The notes beneath the pieces were generated by a model that worked only from the letters and a program-made list of their open reading frames with translations, was not told the DNA's origin and did no database searches. Shown piece by piece: positions 1 to 8,073 of a stretch of 59,313 nucleotides of DNA (position 1 is its first letter; the number at the start of each line of letters is the position of its first letter). This stretch comes from Rhodocyclaceae bacterium (GTDB lineage Bacteria; Pseudomonadota; Gammaproteobacteria; Burkholderiales; Rhodocyclaceae): assembly GCA_022072095.1 (NCBI GenBank), contig JAJVIJ010000018.1, positions 1-59,313 of the forward strand. Direction: 5' to 3'. Both the position numbers and the translations under genes were made by a program.

Positions 1-1059
1 CTGGTCGCGCTCGGCCTCGGGCTCGGGCTGGGCCACGTGACTGCGGGACCACTCCGCCAACTGAGCATGCGGCAGGCCGCGGATCGCGCAGAGACGCGTC
101 AGGCGAACTTGTTTTCGCTATTTCTGGTACTGGCGACCACCGAGATCGGCGTCGTCGCATTCCAATGCTGGCTGGATTTGCGGACACAGGGCGCCATCGA
201 TCAGGATGCACTGCTGACCGGCGGCAAGCTGGAGATGTCGGTGCTCGCCAATCTGGTGTTCGCGATGCTCGCCGCCGATGTCGTGGCCCGCCTCCATGGC
301 CAGCGACTGAGCCGCTTGCCCGGCTGGATGTTGCCGCTGCCGGCGGCCATCGGCCTGGCCGGCCTGCACTGGGGAGGCGCCCGTAACGGCGCCCTCGCGC
401 TCGCGGCCTTGGCACTCGTTTTCGTCGCCGCGCTGCTGCACCGCCGCCTGCTCGCCGGACGTGCCTGGATGCTGACCTTGACCGCGGCCGCTGCGGTCGT
501 GCTGACGGTGTCGGGATCCGGCTTGAATCGACGCTGGGACCAAGTGACCGACGGACTGGCTGCGGCGTGGCGAGCGCCGCTCGATCCCGCCTTGTCCGAC
601 ATCGCTCGCGGACGCTACCCGACGGCTGAAAGCGGCTCGCCGCTGGACCGATCCGGCTATGCCCGAGTGCTGTTCATGCGCGCGGCGATGCGCGAGATGC
701 GCGACCAGCCGCTCGGCCTGGGCTACGGGCGCAACGCACTCGGCCATGCGCTGCGCGCGCGCGGCATCGACAACATCGGCCATGCCCACAGCGGCATTCT
801 TGATCTGGGCGTAGGCGGCGGTGTGCCGGCGATCCTGCTCTGGATGGGTTTTCTGGCTACCTTGCTGCGGCAATCGATCCGGCGGCTCGTGCAGGCGGGC
901 CCGGTCGCCCTGTTCCTGTTCTTCTTCGTGATCGAATACGCGGCCCACTCGGTACTGGATAGCGTCACCCGGGACCACATGTTGCAGATGGCTTTTTTCA
1001 TGATCGGCCTCGCGCTGGCGGCCCCGGGCCGGCCGCCGCATGCGGATGAACACGCCTGA
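1..1059 (+). CDS. O-antigen ligase-like membrane protein, 5' end missing
   Basis: The reading frame is open from the first base of the window, so the N-terminus lies outside. About 352 residues are visible. They contain several hydrophobic segments (around residues 30-50, 65-85, 100-150) and a long polar loop, followed by a conserved-looking stretch ending GLGYGRNALGHALR and then HAHSGILDLGVGGG, and two more C-terminal membrane segments. A large periplasmic loop with Arg and His residues followed by HxHNxxLD-like sequence is the pattern of the Wzy/WaaL (PF04932) family, which joins O-antigen to lipid A-core or polymerises it. The stop overlaps the start of the next glycosyltransferase by 20 bases, so the two are probably one transcript. 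It could equally be a general oligosaccharide polymerase; the substrate cannot be inferred. Confidence 0.75.
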   Translation: MVALGLGLGLGHVTAGPLRQLSMRQAADRAETRQANLFSLFLVLATTEIGVVAFQCWLDLRTQGAIDQDALLTGGKLEMSVLANLVFAMLAADVVARLHGQRLSRLPGWMLPLPAAIGLAGLHWGGARNGALALAALALVFVAALLHRRLLAGRAWMLTLTAAAAVVLTVSGSGLNRRWDQVTDGLAAAWRAPLDPALSDIARGRYPTAESGSPLDRSGYARVLFMRAAMREMRDQPLGLGYGRNALGHALRARGIDNIGHAHSGILDLGVGGGVPAILLWMGFLATLLRQSIRRLVQAGPVALFLFFFVIEYAAHSVLDSVTRDHMLQMAFFMIGLALAAPGRPPHADEHA

Positions 1060-2074
1060 ATCGATCCTCGTCGTGCGCAGGGACAACATCGGTGATCTGG
1101 TGTGCACGACACCCTTGTTCGCGCTGTTGCGCCAGCGGTTTCCGCGCGCCTGGATCGGCGCCTGGGTGAATCGCTACAACGCCCCGGTCCTGCACGGCCA
1201 CCCCGACGTCGATGCCGTCTACGTTTACGCCAAGAGCAAGCATCGCTTGCCGGGCGAGTCGCGCACCGCGCTGCTCGGTGCGCGGCTGCGCGCGCTCGTC
1301 GAACTCAGGCGTCGCCGCATCGATTGGCTGATCCTGCCGCACTCCGGCTCCCAACCGAGCGCCGAACGGGTCGCTCGCTGGCTCGCGCCGCGCAGGGTTC
1401 TGCGCCCGCCGGAGGGAGGGGCTGACCGCCACGAAGTGGTGCGCGTATGCAGCGTCCTCCACGCGGTCGGCATGCTCGATAGCGAGACACCGCTGCCGCC
1501 GCTCAAGGTCGTGCCCGATGTCGCCGAGGTGGTCCGGCTGCGCGCCGAACTGGAGGGGCGCCGGTGTCCGCCGTCCCGCCCGCTGATCGCGCTTCATCTG
1601 AGTGCGCGCAAGCCAAGTCAGCGCCTGCCGCTGGACCGCTGGCTGGCGGTGATCGAACGCCTGTCCGCTCGTGCCGAACTGATGCTGCTGTGGGCGCCGG
1701 GCGGCGCGGACGACCCGCAGCACCCGGGCGACGACGCGCTCGCCCAGAGCTTGCTCGAAGCGCTGGGTCGCCGTGGCTTGCGACCAGCGCTGACACCGAT
1801 ACCGACGCGCGAGCTCGCATCGCTGATCGCCGCACTGGCGATCTGCGATGCCGCGATCCTGTCCGATGGCGGGGCGATGCATCTCGCAGCCGGGCTCGGC
1901 AAACCCGTGGTGGCCTTGTTCGGCGCGACGCCGCCGGCGGTCTGGCATCCGTGGGGGGTCGCGCACCGGGTGCTGCGCCCGCCCTCCCGCGAGGTCCGCG
2001 AGCTGGATGCCGCAGCCATCGTCGACGCCTGTTTCGAATTGCCCGTTTGGTCGCCGGCCGCGCCGGGGGCGTGA
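1040..2074 (+). CDS. Glycosyltransferase family 9 (heptosyltransferase-like)
   Basis: This 344-residue protein looks like an ADP-heptose:LPS heptosyltransferase-type GT9 enzyme that adds a sugar to the LPS core at the cytoplasmic face of the inner membrane. The N-terminal domain opens with RRDNIGDLVCTTP (residues 13-25), the family's nucleotide-sugar domain signature. The C-terminal domain has SDGGAMHLAAGLGKPVVALFG (274-295), the conserved donor-binding loop, followed by the usual HPWG. Length is normal for WaaC/WaaF/WaaQ relatives. It starts inside the end of the upstream O-antigen ligase-like gene, supporting a shared envelope-polysaccharide role. The particular acceptor cannot be told from sequence. 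Confidence 0.85.
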   Translation: MRMNTPESILVVRRDNIGDLVCTTPLFALLRQRFPRAWIGAWVNRYNAPVLHGHPDVDAVYVYAKSKHRLPGESRTALLGARLRALVELRRRRIDWLILPHSGSQPSAERVARWLAPRRVLRPPEGGADRHEVVRVCSVLHAVGMLDSETPLPPLKVVPDVAEVVRLRAELEGRRCPPSRPLIALHLSARKPSQRLPLDRWLAVIERLSARAELMLLWAPGGADDPQHPGDDALAQSLLEALGRRGLRPALTPIPTRELASLIAALAICDAAILSDGGAMHLAAGLGKPVVALFGATPPAVWHPWGVAHRVLRPPSREVRELDAAAIVDACFELPVWSPAAPGA

Positions 2075-2088
2075 GCGGGCAATCAGCG

Positions 2089-2104
2089 CTGCGCCGATGC
2101 GCAG
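2089..2104. terminator. Small GC hairpin between convergent genes
   Basis: CTGCGC, a four-base loop and GCGCAG form a six-base-pair stem in the 40 bases between the stop of the GT9 gene and the stop of mutL. Its position between converging genes suits a bidirectional terminator, but the stem is short and no T-run follows on either strand. Confidence 0.25.
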
Positions 2105-2114
2105 GTGGAACGAT

Positions 2115-3944
2115 TCAGCGGCCGCGCAGGAACAACCGATCCAGCTCGGCGAGCGGCCAGCCGACCCAGGTCGGGCGCCCGTGATTGCACTGCCCGGCAC
2201 GCTCGACCCGCTCCATTTCGCGCAGCAGCGCGTTCATTTCGGGCAGGCTCAGGCTGCGATGGGCGCGCACCGCACCATGGCAGGCCATCGTCGCGAGCAA
2301 CTCGTCGCGGTGCGCCTCCAGTACCCGGCTCGCCGGGAATTCGGCCAGGTCCGCGAGCAGCGCACGCAGCAGCGCCGGCACGTCGGCGGCGGCCAATAGG
2401 GCCGGTACCTCGCGGACCGCGATCTGTTCCGGGCCAGCACGGCCGAGCACAAAGCCAAGTTCGGCCAGTGCCACAGCATGCGTCTCCAGCGTCGCCATTT
2501 CACCGGGTCCGGCGGTCAGCACCACCGGCAACAGCAGGCGCTGGCTCGCAAACTGCCCTGACTGGCCTTGCTTCAGTTTTTCGTAGAGGATGCGCTCGTG
2601 CGCAGCATGCATGTCGACCACGATCAGTCCGGCCGCGTTCTGCGCCAGAATATAGATTCCATGCAATTGCGCGAGCGCATAACCGAGTGGTGGCAGATCG
2701 CCCTCGGCATCGCGCCGAAGTTCCGCGGACACCCGGGTCAATGCTTGCTCCGCATCGGGGATCGATGCGGCCGGTGCGGCATGGGCTCGCTCACCTTCGC
2801 CCGATGGCATGTCCCGCCAGGCCTTGGCGATCGTTTGCGACGCAAAGTACGCAGCGCGCGGTTGGCTCACGCCCAGGCCCAATTGAACGGCCTGGCTCGG
2901 CGGCGACTCCGCGTAGCGCGCGAATGGCGCCGATTGCGGCCGGTCCGGCGACGCGACCAGCGTACGTGCCAGCGCCCGCTCGACGGCCTGCTGCAGAAGG
3001 CGGTGGATGTCTTGTGGCTGGCGGAAGCGGACTTCGGTCTTGGCCGGGTGGACGTTGACATCGACCAGCTCCGGCGGCACATCGAGGTACAGCACGTAGC
3101 CCGGCTGACGGCTCGCATGCAATACATCAGCATAGGCCTGGCGCAAGGCATGAGCGATCAGTCGATCGCGCACAAAGCGGCCGTTCACGAAGACATATTG
3201 CGCCGCCTGCCGCGCCGTCGCCATTGGCGCCGGCAAGACGCGACCCTCGAGGCGGAACGGGCCAGCCTGCGCCGAGACCGGCAGCGCATGCTCGGCGAAG
3301 TCCGCGCCCAGCAAGGCGTGCAGCCGCTGCGTCTCGTGGCCGGCGGCCAGCCGCAGACGCTGTCGGCCATCGTGGCTCAGATCCAGCGCGACGTCGGCGC
3401 GTGCCAGTGCGATGCGGCGCACCGCCTCCTCGCAATGGCCGTATTCGGTCGCGGTGCTCTTCAGGAACTTGCGCCGCGCCGGCGTATTGAAATACAGGTC
3501 GGCGACCTCGACGACGGTCCCCTGGGCGAGTGCGGCCGGCACGACCTCGGACGGATCGCCGCCCTGTTCGGTGTGCACCGCATACGCCTGCCTGGCCGAG
3601 CGCGTGCGGCTGGTCAGACGCACACGCGCCACGGCCGCGACGGCCGCCAGCGCCTCACCGCGAAAGCCCATGCTGGCGACACGTTCGAGATCGTCCAGGC
3701 TGGCGATCTTGCTGGTCGCGTGCCGCGTGAGCGCAAGCCGCAACTCGTCGCGCTCGATGCCACAGCCATCATCGGCGATGCGTATCCGGCGCACGCCGCC
3801 CTCTTCGAGCTGGATCGACACCTGCGTGGCATCCGCATCCAAGCTGTTTTCCAGCAGCTCCTTGACCACCGAGGCCGGACGCTCGACGACCTCGCCAGCC
3901 GCGATCTGGCTGATGAGCAGTTCGGGCAGAACACGTATCGGCAT
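2115..3944 (-). CDS. mutL: DNA mismatch repair protein MutL
   Basis: A 609-residue MutL. The N-terminal GHL ATPase begins MPIRVLPELLISQIAAGEVVERP, then has KELLENSLDA, DDGCGIE, RHATSKI and SMGFRGEAL. The C-terminal dimerisation domain carries D444-M-H-A-x2-E-x4-E, matching the DQHAxxExxxxE metal site of endonuclease-proficient MutL except for Met in place of Gln, plus ACHGAVRA and CNHGRPT, two further endonuclease-site motifs. By family knowledge it should nick the unmethylated or nascent strand itself rather than rely on MutH. The reading frame extends far upstream, but homology begins only at this ATG, which overlaps the stop of the upstream glycosyltransferase as TGATG. That implies translational coupling to a functionally unrelated gene. 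Confidence 0.97.
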   Translation of the reverse strand: MPIRVLPELLISQIAAGEVVERPASVVKELLENSLDADATQVSIQLEEGGVRRIRIADDGCGIERDELRLALTRHATSKIASLDDLERVASMGFRGEALAAVAAVARVRLTSRTRSARQAYAVHTEQGGDPSEVVPAALAQGTVVEVADLYFNTPARRKFLKSTATEYGHCEEAVRRIALARADVALDLSHDGRQRLRLAAGHETQRLHALLGADFAEHALPVSAQAGPFRLEGRVLPAPMATARQAAQYVFVNGRFVRDRLIAHALRQAYADVLHASRQPGYVLYLDVPPELVDVNVHPAKTEVRFRQPQDIHRLLQQAVERALARTLVASPDRPQSAPFARYAESPPSQAVQLGLGVSQPRAAYFASQTIAKAWRDMPSGEGERAHAAPAASIPDAEQALTRVSAELRRDAEGDLPPLGYALAQLHGIYILAQNAAGLIVVDMHAAHERILYEKLKQGQSGQFASQRLLLPVVLTAGPGEMATLETHAVALAELGFVLGRAGPEQIAVREVPALLAAADVPALLRALLADLAEFPASRVLEAHRDELLATMACHGAVRAHRSLSLPEMNALLREMERVERAGQCNHGRPTWVGWPLAELDRLFLRGR

Positions 3945-5122
3945 CAGGCAGCCTCCAACGCAGCCGTGACGCCGGCCACATAGCGCTCGATCGAAAAATT
4001 CGCGATGACGCGCCGCCGGCCCGCTTCGCCGAACGCCCGCCTGAGGTCGGCATGATTCAACAGCACGGCAAGCTGTCTGGACAAGGCATCGATATCGCCG
4101 AAATCGTAGAGATAACCGGTCACAGCGTGTTCGACGAGTGCCGTGGTACCCGCGTTCCTCGCGGCAACCACCGGTTTGCCGAGCAGCATCGCCTCCAGCA
4201 CCACGCGCGGAAAACCCTCGCTGGGCGAGCTGAGCACCAATATATCCATCGCCATCAGCCAGGGCAGCGGCCGCGCCTGAAAGCCGGCAAAGGTGGTAGC
4301 CGACGACAGTCCGAGCGCATCGGCCAGCCCACGCAAGTCGGCCGCTTCCGGCCCGTCGCCGACGACCAGCACATGCGGCGCCATAGCGGCCGGCAGACGC
4401 GCGACTGCGCGCAGCAGATGATCGACCGCCTTGCGTTTGAGCAGCGATGCGACCACCCCGACCACCGGCATTCCCGGCGCGACCCCAGGCAAGCGCTGCG
4501 CATCCGGCATGGCCTGCGACACGTCGATGCCATTGTGGATGACCTGGCACAGCTCACCTCGCACCCCTTGCCGAATCAAGGCGTCGCGCACGCCCTCCGA
4601 CACGCATAGCACGGCGGCTGCGGCGCGATTCACCTGATCGCGCTCAAAGGCGTTGACGACCGGCTCGACACGACAATGCTGCACCACCGCTACGCCAGCC
4701 GACATGGCCGCGAGATAACCTTCAAGATTGGAAGCGGGCTGGTTGTTCATGTAGAGCAGCGTGTACTCTCCCCTTCGCAGCACCGCCGCCAGCGCGCGCG
4801 CGCGTGGCCGGATGCGCCAACACAGCTCGATGCGAAACACGGCCGCAGCTCGCCACCGCCGGTGCCAGCCGAGCAGGCCGCGCAGCAGTTCCTTGGCAAT
4901 TTTGGCCCACAAGGGTTGCGACCGGACCGGCATCACGATCAGCGGCACACCGATCGCGGCCAGCTCGGCGGCCAGCGTCGAGCTGCCGTGCGGGTAGTCA
5001 TGATAGAAGCAGGCGCTCACTGCGAACCGAGCATGGTCGAGACGCTTGAGCAATTCGATCATGCTGTTGGTGCCACCGCCCCATTCCTTGCCCGTATCGA
5101 GCAACAGCATTCGTCTAGCCAT
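3944..5122 (-). CDS. Glycosyltransferase family 4
   Basis: A 392-residue GT-B fold glycosyltransferase. The N-terminal acceptor domain opens with LLLDTGKEWGGGTNSMIELL. The GT4 donor domain spans about residues 185-350 and includes VVGDGPEAADLRGLA and SSPSEGFPRVVLEAMLLGKPVV near residue 300, which contains the E-x7-E motif typical of retaining GT4 enzymes. It probably transfers a sugar during LPS or other surface-glycan synthesis, in keeping with the GT9 and O-antigen ligase-like genes nearby, although these are on the other strand. A second in-frame ATG occurs at residue 5; neither start has a clear Shine-Dalgarno sequence. Its stop overlaps the mutL start. Confidence 0.85.
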   Translation of the reverse strand: MARRMLLLDTGKEWGGGTNSMIELLKRLDHARFAVSACFYHDYPHGSSTLAAELAAIGVPLIVMPVRSQPLWAKIAKELLRGLLGWHRRWRAAAVFRIELCWRIRPRARALAAVLRRGEYTLLYMNNQPASNLEGYLAAMSAGVAVVQHCRVEPVVNAFERDQVNRAAAAVLCVSEGVRDALIRQGVRGELCQVIHNGIDVSQAMPDAQRLPGVAPGMPVVGVVASLLKRKAVDHLLRAVARLPAAMAPHVLVVGDGPEAADLRGLADALGLSSATTFAGFQARPLPWLMAMDILVLSSPSEGFPRVVLEAMLLGKPVVAARNAGTTALVEHAVTGYLYDFGDIDALSRQLAVLLNHADLRRAFGEAGRRRVIANFSIERYVAGVTAALEAA

Positions 5123-5262
5123 GGGGGATCGCGGTCAGCGGGACGAGACCACCCTTCGCGGGCAATAAGACGTCAGGAAGCAGCCTGGTCGCTCGATCGT
5201 GGAAGTACGCACCGATGCGCCATTTCCCCGGGGCGCCGCGCGCCGCGCAGCACTCTCCGCCG

Positions 5263-5703
5263 CTACGGCTTCCTGAGCGCGTCGCGAATCTCGCGCAACA
5301 ACAGGACATCCTCGGCAGGTGGCGGCGGCGCAGTCGCAGCAGGTGGCGGCGGCTCGGATACCCGGCGCAGGTGATTGATCCCCTTGACCATCAGGAAGAT
5401 GATCCAGGCGAGTATCACGAAATTGAATAACACCGTGATGAAATTGCCCCAGGCGAACACCGGCACGCCGGCCTTGCGGACCGCTTCCAGCGTCATCGCC
5501 GTTCCGGCCGGGATGTCTTTCAGCGCGATGAAGTAGTTGCTGAAATCCAGCCCACCGAGCAGGCGGCCGACGATGGGCATGATCAGGTCGCCGACCACGG
5601 AGTCGACGATCTTGCCGAACGCACCGCCGATGATCACGCCGACCGCGAGATCGACGACGTTGCCCTTGATCGCGAATTCACGGAACTCGGAAACGATGCT
5701 CAT
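5263..5703 (-). CDS. mscL: Large-conductance mechanosensitive channel MscL
   Basis: A 146-residue inner-membrane channel that opens under high membrane tension and protects against hypo-osmotic shock. Residues about 1-45 hold the diagnostic [29 protein letters not shown], covering the N-terminal helix and the pore-lining first membrane segment. A periplasmic loop and a second membrane segment ([20 protein letters not shown]) follow. The C-terminal helix ends [10 protein letters not shown] and is preceded by a Pro/Ala-rich linker, making the protein about ten residues longer than the E. coli one. I chose the ATG at MSIVSEF because family similarity begins there. The 140 bases separating it from the GT4 gene hold nothing I recognise. 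Confidence 0.97.
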   Translation of the reverse strand: MSIVSEFREFAIKGNVVDLAVGVIIGGAFGKIVDSVVGDLIMPIVGRLLGGLDFSNYFIALKDIPAGTAMTLEAVRKAGVPVFAWGNFITVLFNFVILAWIIFLMVKGINHLRRVSEPPPPAATAPPPPAEDVLLLREIRDALRKP

Positions 5704-5737
5704 GCGGCAACCTCGTTCGTCTTGCGCTTGCGCGTGG

Positions 5738-6307
5738 TCATTTGCCCGCCCTGCCGCAGCCGATGACCCCATCCTTCTCGAACGATTTCAGCTTGCCCGG
5801 ACAGTTCAGCCCCGCGGCCGGCGCTTGCGCGGCACAGCGGAAGCTGCCATCGCGAGCCACCTTGCCGAGCAGACGCCAGCCTTCCGGGCAGGTCGCGGCG
5901 GCTGCGGCACCACCGGTCGATGGGGCAGTCGCCGTCACCGCCGGTTTGCCGGCGACCGTCAGGCTGGCCTGCGCGGAACCATCACATGGCAGCCGCGTCG
6001 TGATCTTCTTGCCGACCACCTTCAGCGTGTAATGGCCCGGCTTGGCGTAAGCATGTGTCAGCTCGCGCGGCAGCGTGCCTTCCCGATCGCCGATCTTGAT
6101 GTTGTCGGAATAGCCATCGCCATAGTCGACATACAGCCCGCAATTGCTCGCCTGCCCTTCGATGACGATCTTGACCGGCTTGCCCGCCTCGGGCGCAGCG
6201 GGATCGACACGCACGCCGGAAATCGTGTTCGCCCAGGCCGTCCCCAGGGTTGCCGTCGCACACCCGATCAGTGCCCCCACCAACGTCCTGACAAGCGATG
6301 TGTTCAT
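5738..6307 (-). CDS. Secreted cysteine-rich hypothetical protein
   Basis: I do not recognise this 189-residue protein. It begins with a signal peptide ending AWA near residue 26. The next 90 residues look like an Ig- or PKD-like beta domain ([20 protein letters not shown], then DYGDG, then [15 protein letters not shown], which resembles the PKD pattern). After a Gly/Ala/Thr linker come two similar short modules, [19 protein letters not shown] and [16 protein letters not shown]. The mature part has six cysteines, so three disulfides are possible; location should be periplasmic or extracellular. It lies 34 bases upstream of mscL on the same strand and could be co-transcribed, but no functional tie is evident. 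Confidence 0.75.
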   Translation of the reverse strand: MNTSLVRTLVGALIGCATATLGTAWANTISGVRVDPAAPEAGKPVKIVIEGQASNCGLYVDYGDGYSDNIKIGDREGTLPRELTHAYAKPGHYTLKVVGKKITTRLPCDGSAQASLTVAGKPAVTATAPSTGGAAAAATCPEGWRLLGKVARDGSFRCAAQAPAAGLNCPGKLKSFEKDGVIGCGRAGK

Positions 6308-6418
6308 GTGTCGTCTCCCGATTCGTTTGCATTAGGTCGTACGATGCACGGGCCGCCCCCCGGCGTCGGCAATCCCGCGCCGGTACGTTACCACACATTC
6401 GGCGCTGTCCCGTCGAAC

Positions 6419-6454
6419 CCGAATTCCAGGCCGAGTTCCAGTCCGAATTCCAAT
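6419..6454. repeat. Three 12-bp tandem repeats in an intergenic gap
   Basis: Three consecutive copies of a 12-base unit, CCGARTTCCARN, lie in the 285-base gap between the divergent secreted-protein and photolyase genes. The copies differ at two or three positions. They could be an operator array or simple slippage products. Confidence 0.6.
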
Positions 6455-6483
6455 CGCGAGCAAGCGGACCACCCATTCATGCC

Positions 6484-6500
6484 GCACGAGCATCTCGTGC
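6484..6500. promoter_or_regulatory. Perfect inverted repeat upstream of the photolyase gene
   Basis: GCACGAG-CAT-CTCGTGC is a perfect seven-base inverted repeat with a three-base centre, 93 bases before the photolyase start. It could be an operator or a small hairpin. The rest of the 285-base divergent gap shows the 12-bp repeats and no confident promoter. Confidence 0.3.
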
Positions 6501-6592
6501 AAGGTGCCCCGCTCCAAGTCTCCCTTGACTGTTAGCATCGCCCGTCAGGCCCTTCCTGGAATTGCGAGCACGCTGCTGCGCGGACCCCAGCC

Positions 6593-8035
6593 ATGATCGA
6601 ATCTGCCCTCGTCTGGTTCCGGCGCGACCTGCGCCTGTCCGATCATGCCGCACTGAGCCTGGCTTTACATAGTGCCCGGCGCGTCTATTGCGTGTTTGTC
6701 TTTGACAGCGACATTCTGAGCGCGCTCGTCGGCGTGGGGCAAACCTACGATCGCCGGGTCGAGTTCATGCTTGAGTCGGTACGTGCTTTGCGGGTGACGT
6801 TGCGGGCACTGAATGGCGAGCTGATCATCCTGCATGGCAAGGCGGCGATGACCATCCCGTCGCTAGCGTCGCGCCTGTCCGTCGATGCGGTGTTTGCAAA
6901 CCGGGACTACGAGCCCGATGCCCAGTCACGCGACCGGGCCGTTCTGGATGCACTCAGCAAGGATGGCCGAACCCTTGTCGAGACCAAGGATCACGTCATT
7001 TTCGAGCGGCACGAGATCATCTCGACAGATGGCCTCCCGTTCCGCCGGTTCTCAGCCTACGCACGCATGTGGCGCCAGCGTCTCGGCGTCGACGATCTCG
7101 GCGAACACGTGGTCGAAGACGAGGTGACCCGATGGGCCGCGCCCCCACCCCATCTGGCCACTGAACTGCCGACGCTGACGCAGCTCGGGTTCGCGCAAAG
7201 CAATCTGGCCGAACTGGGAATCCCCATCGGCGCCGCCGGCGGCGAGCTCTTGCTGCGGAACTTTCTTCCCCGGATGGCGGATTACGCATCGTCGCGCGAT
7301 TTTCCCGGTCAGGATGGCACCTCGCAGCTGTCCATGCACATCCGTTTCGGTACCGTGTCGATCCGACGATTGGTTCGTTGCGCACGCGAGCGGCCGAGCA
7401 TGGGTGCCGATGCCTGGTTGCAGGAGCTCATCTGGCGTGAATATTTCCAGATGCTGCTTGCGCACCAGCCCGAATTGGCCACGGAACCATTTCTCCAGGC
7501 ATTTCGTGGGTGGCGCTACCTCGACGATGCTGCCGGTTTCGAGGCCTGGTGCACGGGCCAGACCGGCTACCCGATGGTCGACGCCGGCATGCGCCAGCTC
7601 GTGCAGACCGGGTTCATGCACAATCGCGCGCGCATGGTCTGCGCATCATTTCTGAGCAAGCATCTGCTCATCGACTGGCGTCTCGGCGAGCGCTTTTTCG
7701 CCCGGCATCTGAATGACTACGACCTCGCCAGTAACTGTGGCAACTGGCAATGGGCCGCATCCGTGGGTTGTGACGCCCAGCCCTACTTCCGCATCTTCAA
7801 CCCCGAGGTACAGTCACGCAGGTTCGATCCCGAGGGGCACTACCTGCGACGATACCTGCCGGAACTTGCCGATGTGCCCAACGATGCCGTGCATGCGCCC
7901 TGGAAGATGAGCCGCAACCAGCAAAGTGCCACCCGCTGCCTGATCGGGCGCGACTACCCCGCGCCCATCGTCGATCACCAAGCGGCGCGCGAACGGGCGC
8001 TCAGCGCCTTGGCCTCGGTATCGAAGAGTCGGTGA
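6593..8035 (+). CDS. phrB: Deoxyribodipyrimidine photo-lyase
   Basis: A 480-residue class I CPD photolyase of the cryptochrome/photolyase family, which uses reduced FAD and blue light to split pyrimidine dimers. The N-terminal antenna domain starts SALVWFRRDLRLSDHAAL. The C-terminal FAD-binding domain (about 270-475) has TSQLSMHIRFGTVSIR, LIWREYFQMLL, WCTGQTGYPMVDAGMRQL, TGFMHNRARMVCASFL, and NDYDLASNCGNWQWAASVGCDAQPYFRIFNP in consecutive order. These include the conserved Asn and Trp residues of the active site and electron-transfer chain. Length matches the E. coli enzyme. It is divergent from the upstream secreted-protein gene and converges with chpA. Confidence 0.96.
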   Translation: MIESALVWFRRDLRLSDHAALSLALHSARRVYCVFVFDSDILSALVGVGQTYDRRVEFMLESVRALRVTLRALNGELIILHGKAAMTIPSLASRLSVDAVFANRDYEPDAQSRDRAVLDALSKDGRTLVETKDHVIFERHEIISTDGLPFRRFSAYARMWRQRLGVDDLGEHVVEDEVTRWAAPPPHLATELPTLTQLGFAQSNLAELGIPIGAAGGELLLRNFLPRMADYASSRDFPGQDGTSQLSMHIRFGTVSIRRLVRCARERPSMGADAWLQELIWREYFQMLLAHQPELATEPFLQAFRGWRYLDDAAGFEAWCTGQTGYPMVDAGMRQLVQTGFMHNRARMVCASFLSKHLLIDWRLGERFFARHLNDYDLASNCGNWQWAASVGCDAQPYFRIFNPEVQSRRFDPEGHYLRRYLPELADVPNDAVHAPWKMSRNQQSATRCLIGRDYPAPIVDHQAARERALSALASVSKSR

Positions 8036-8073
8036 CGCCAAGAAGCACCAGGGAGTGGGGCGAATCACCCGGC

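Noticed and set aside
3945-4550. N-terminal extension of mutL by about 200 residues
   Set aside because: The extension lies within the GT4 gene in another frame, and MutL similarity begins exactly at the ATG at 3944.
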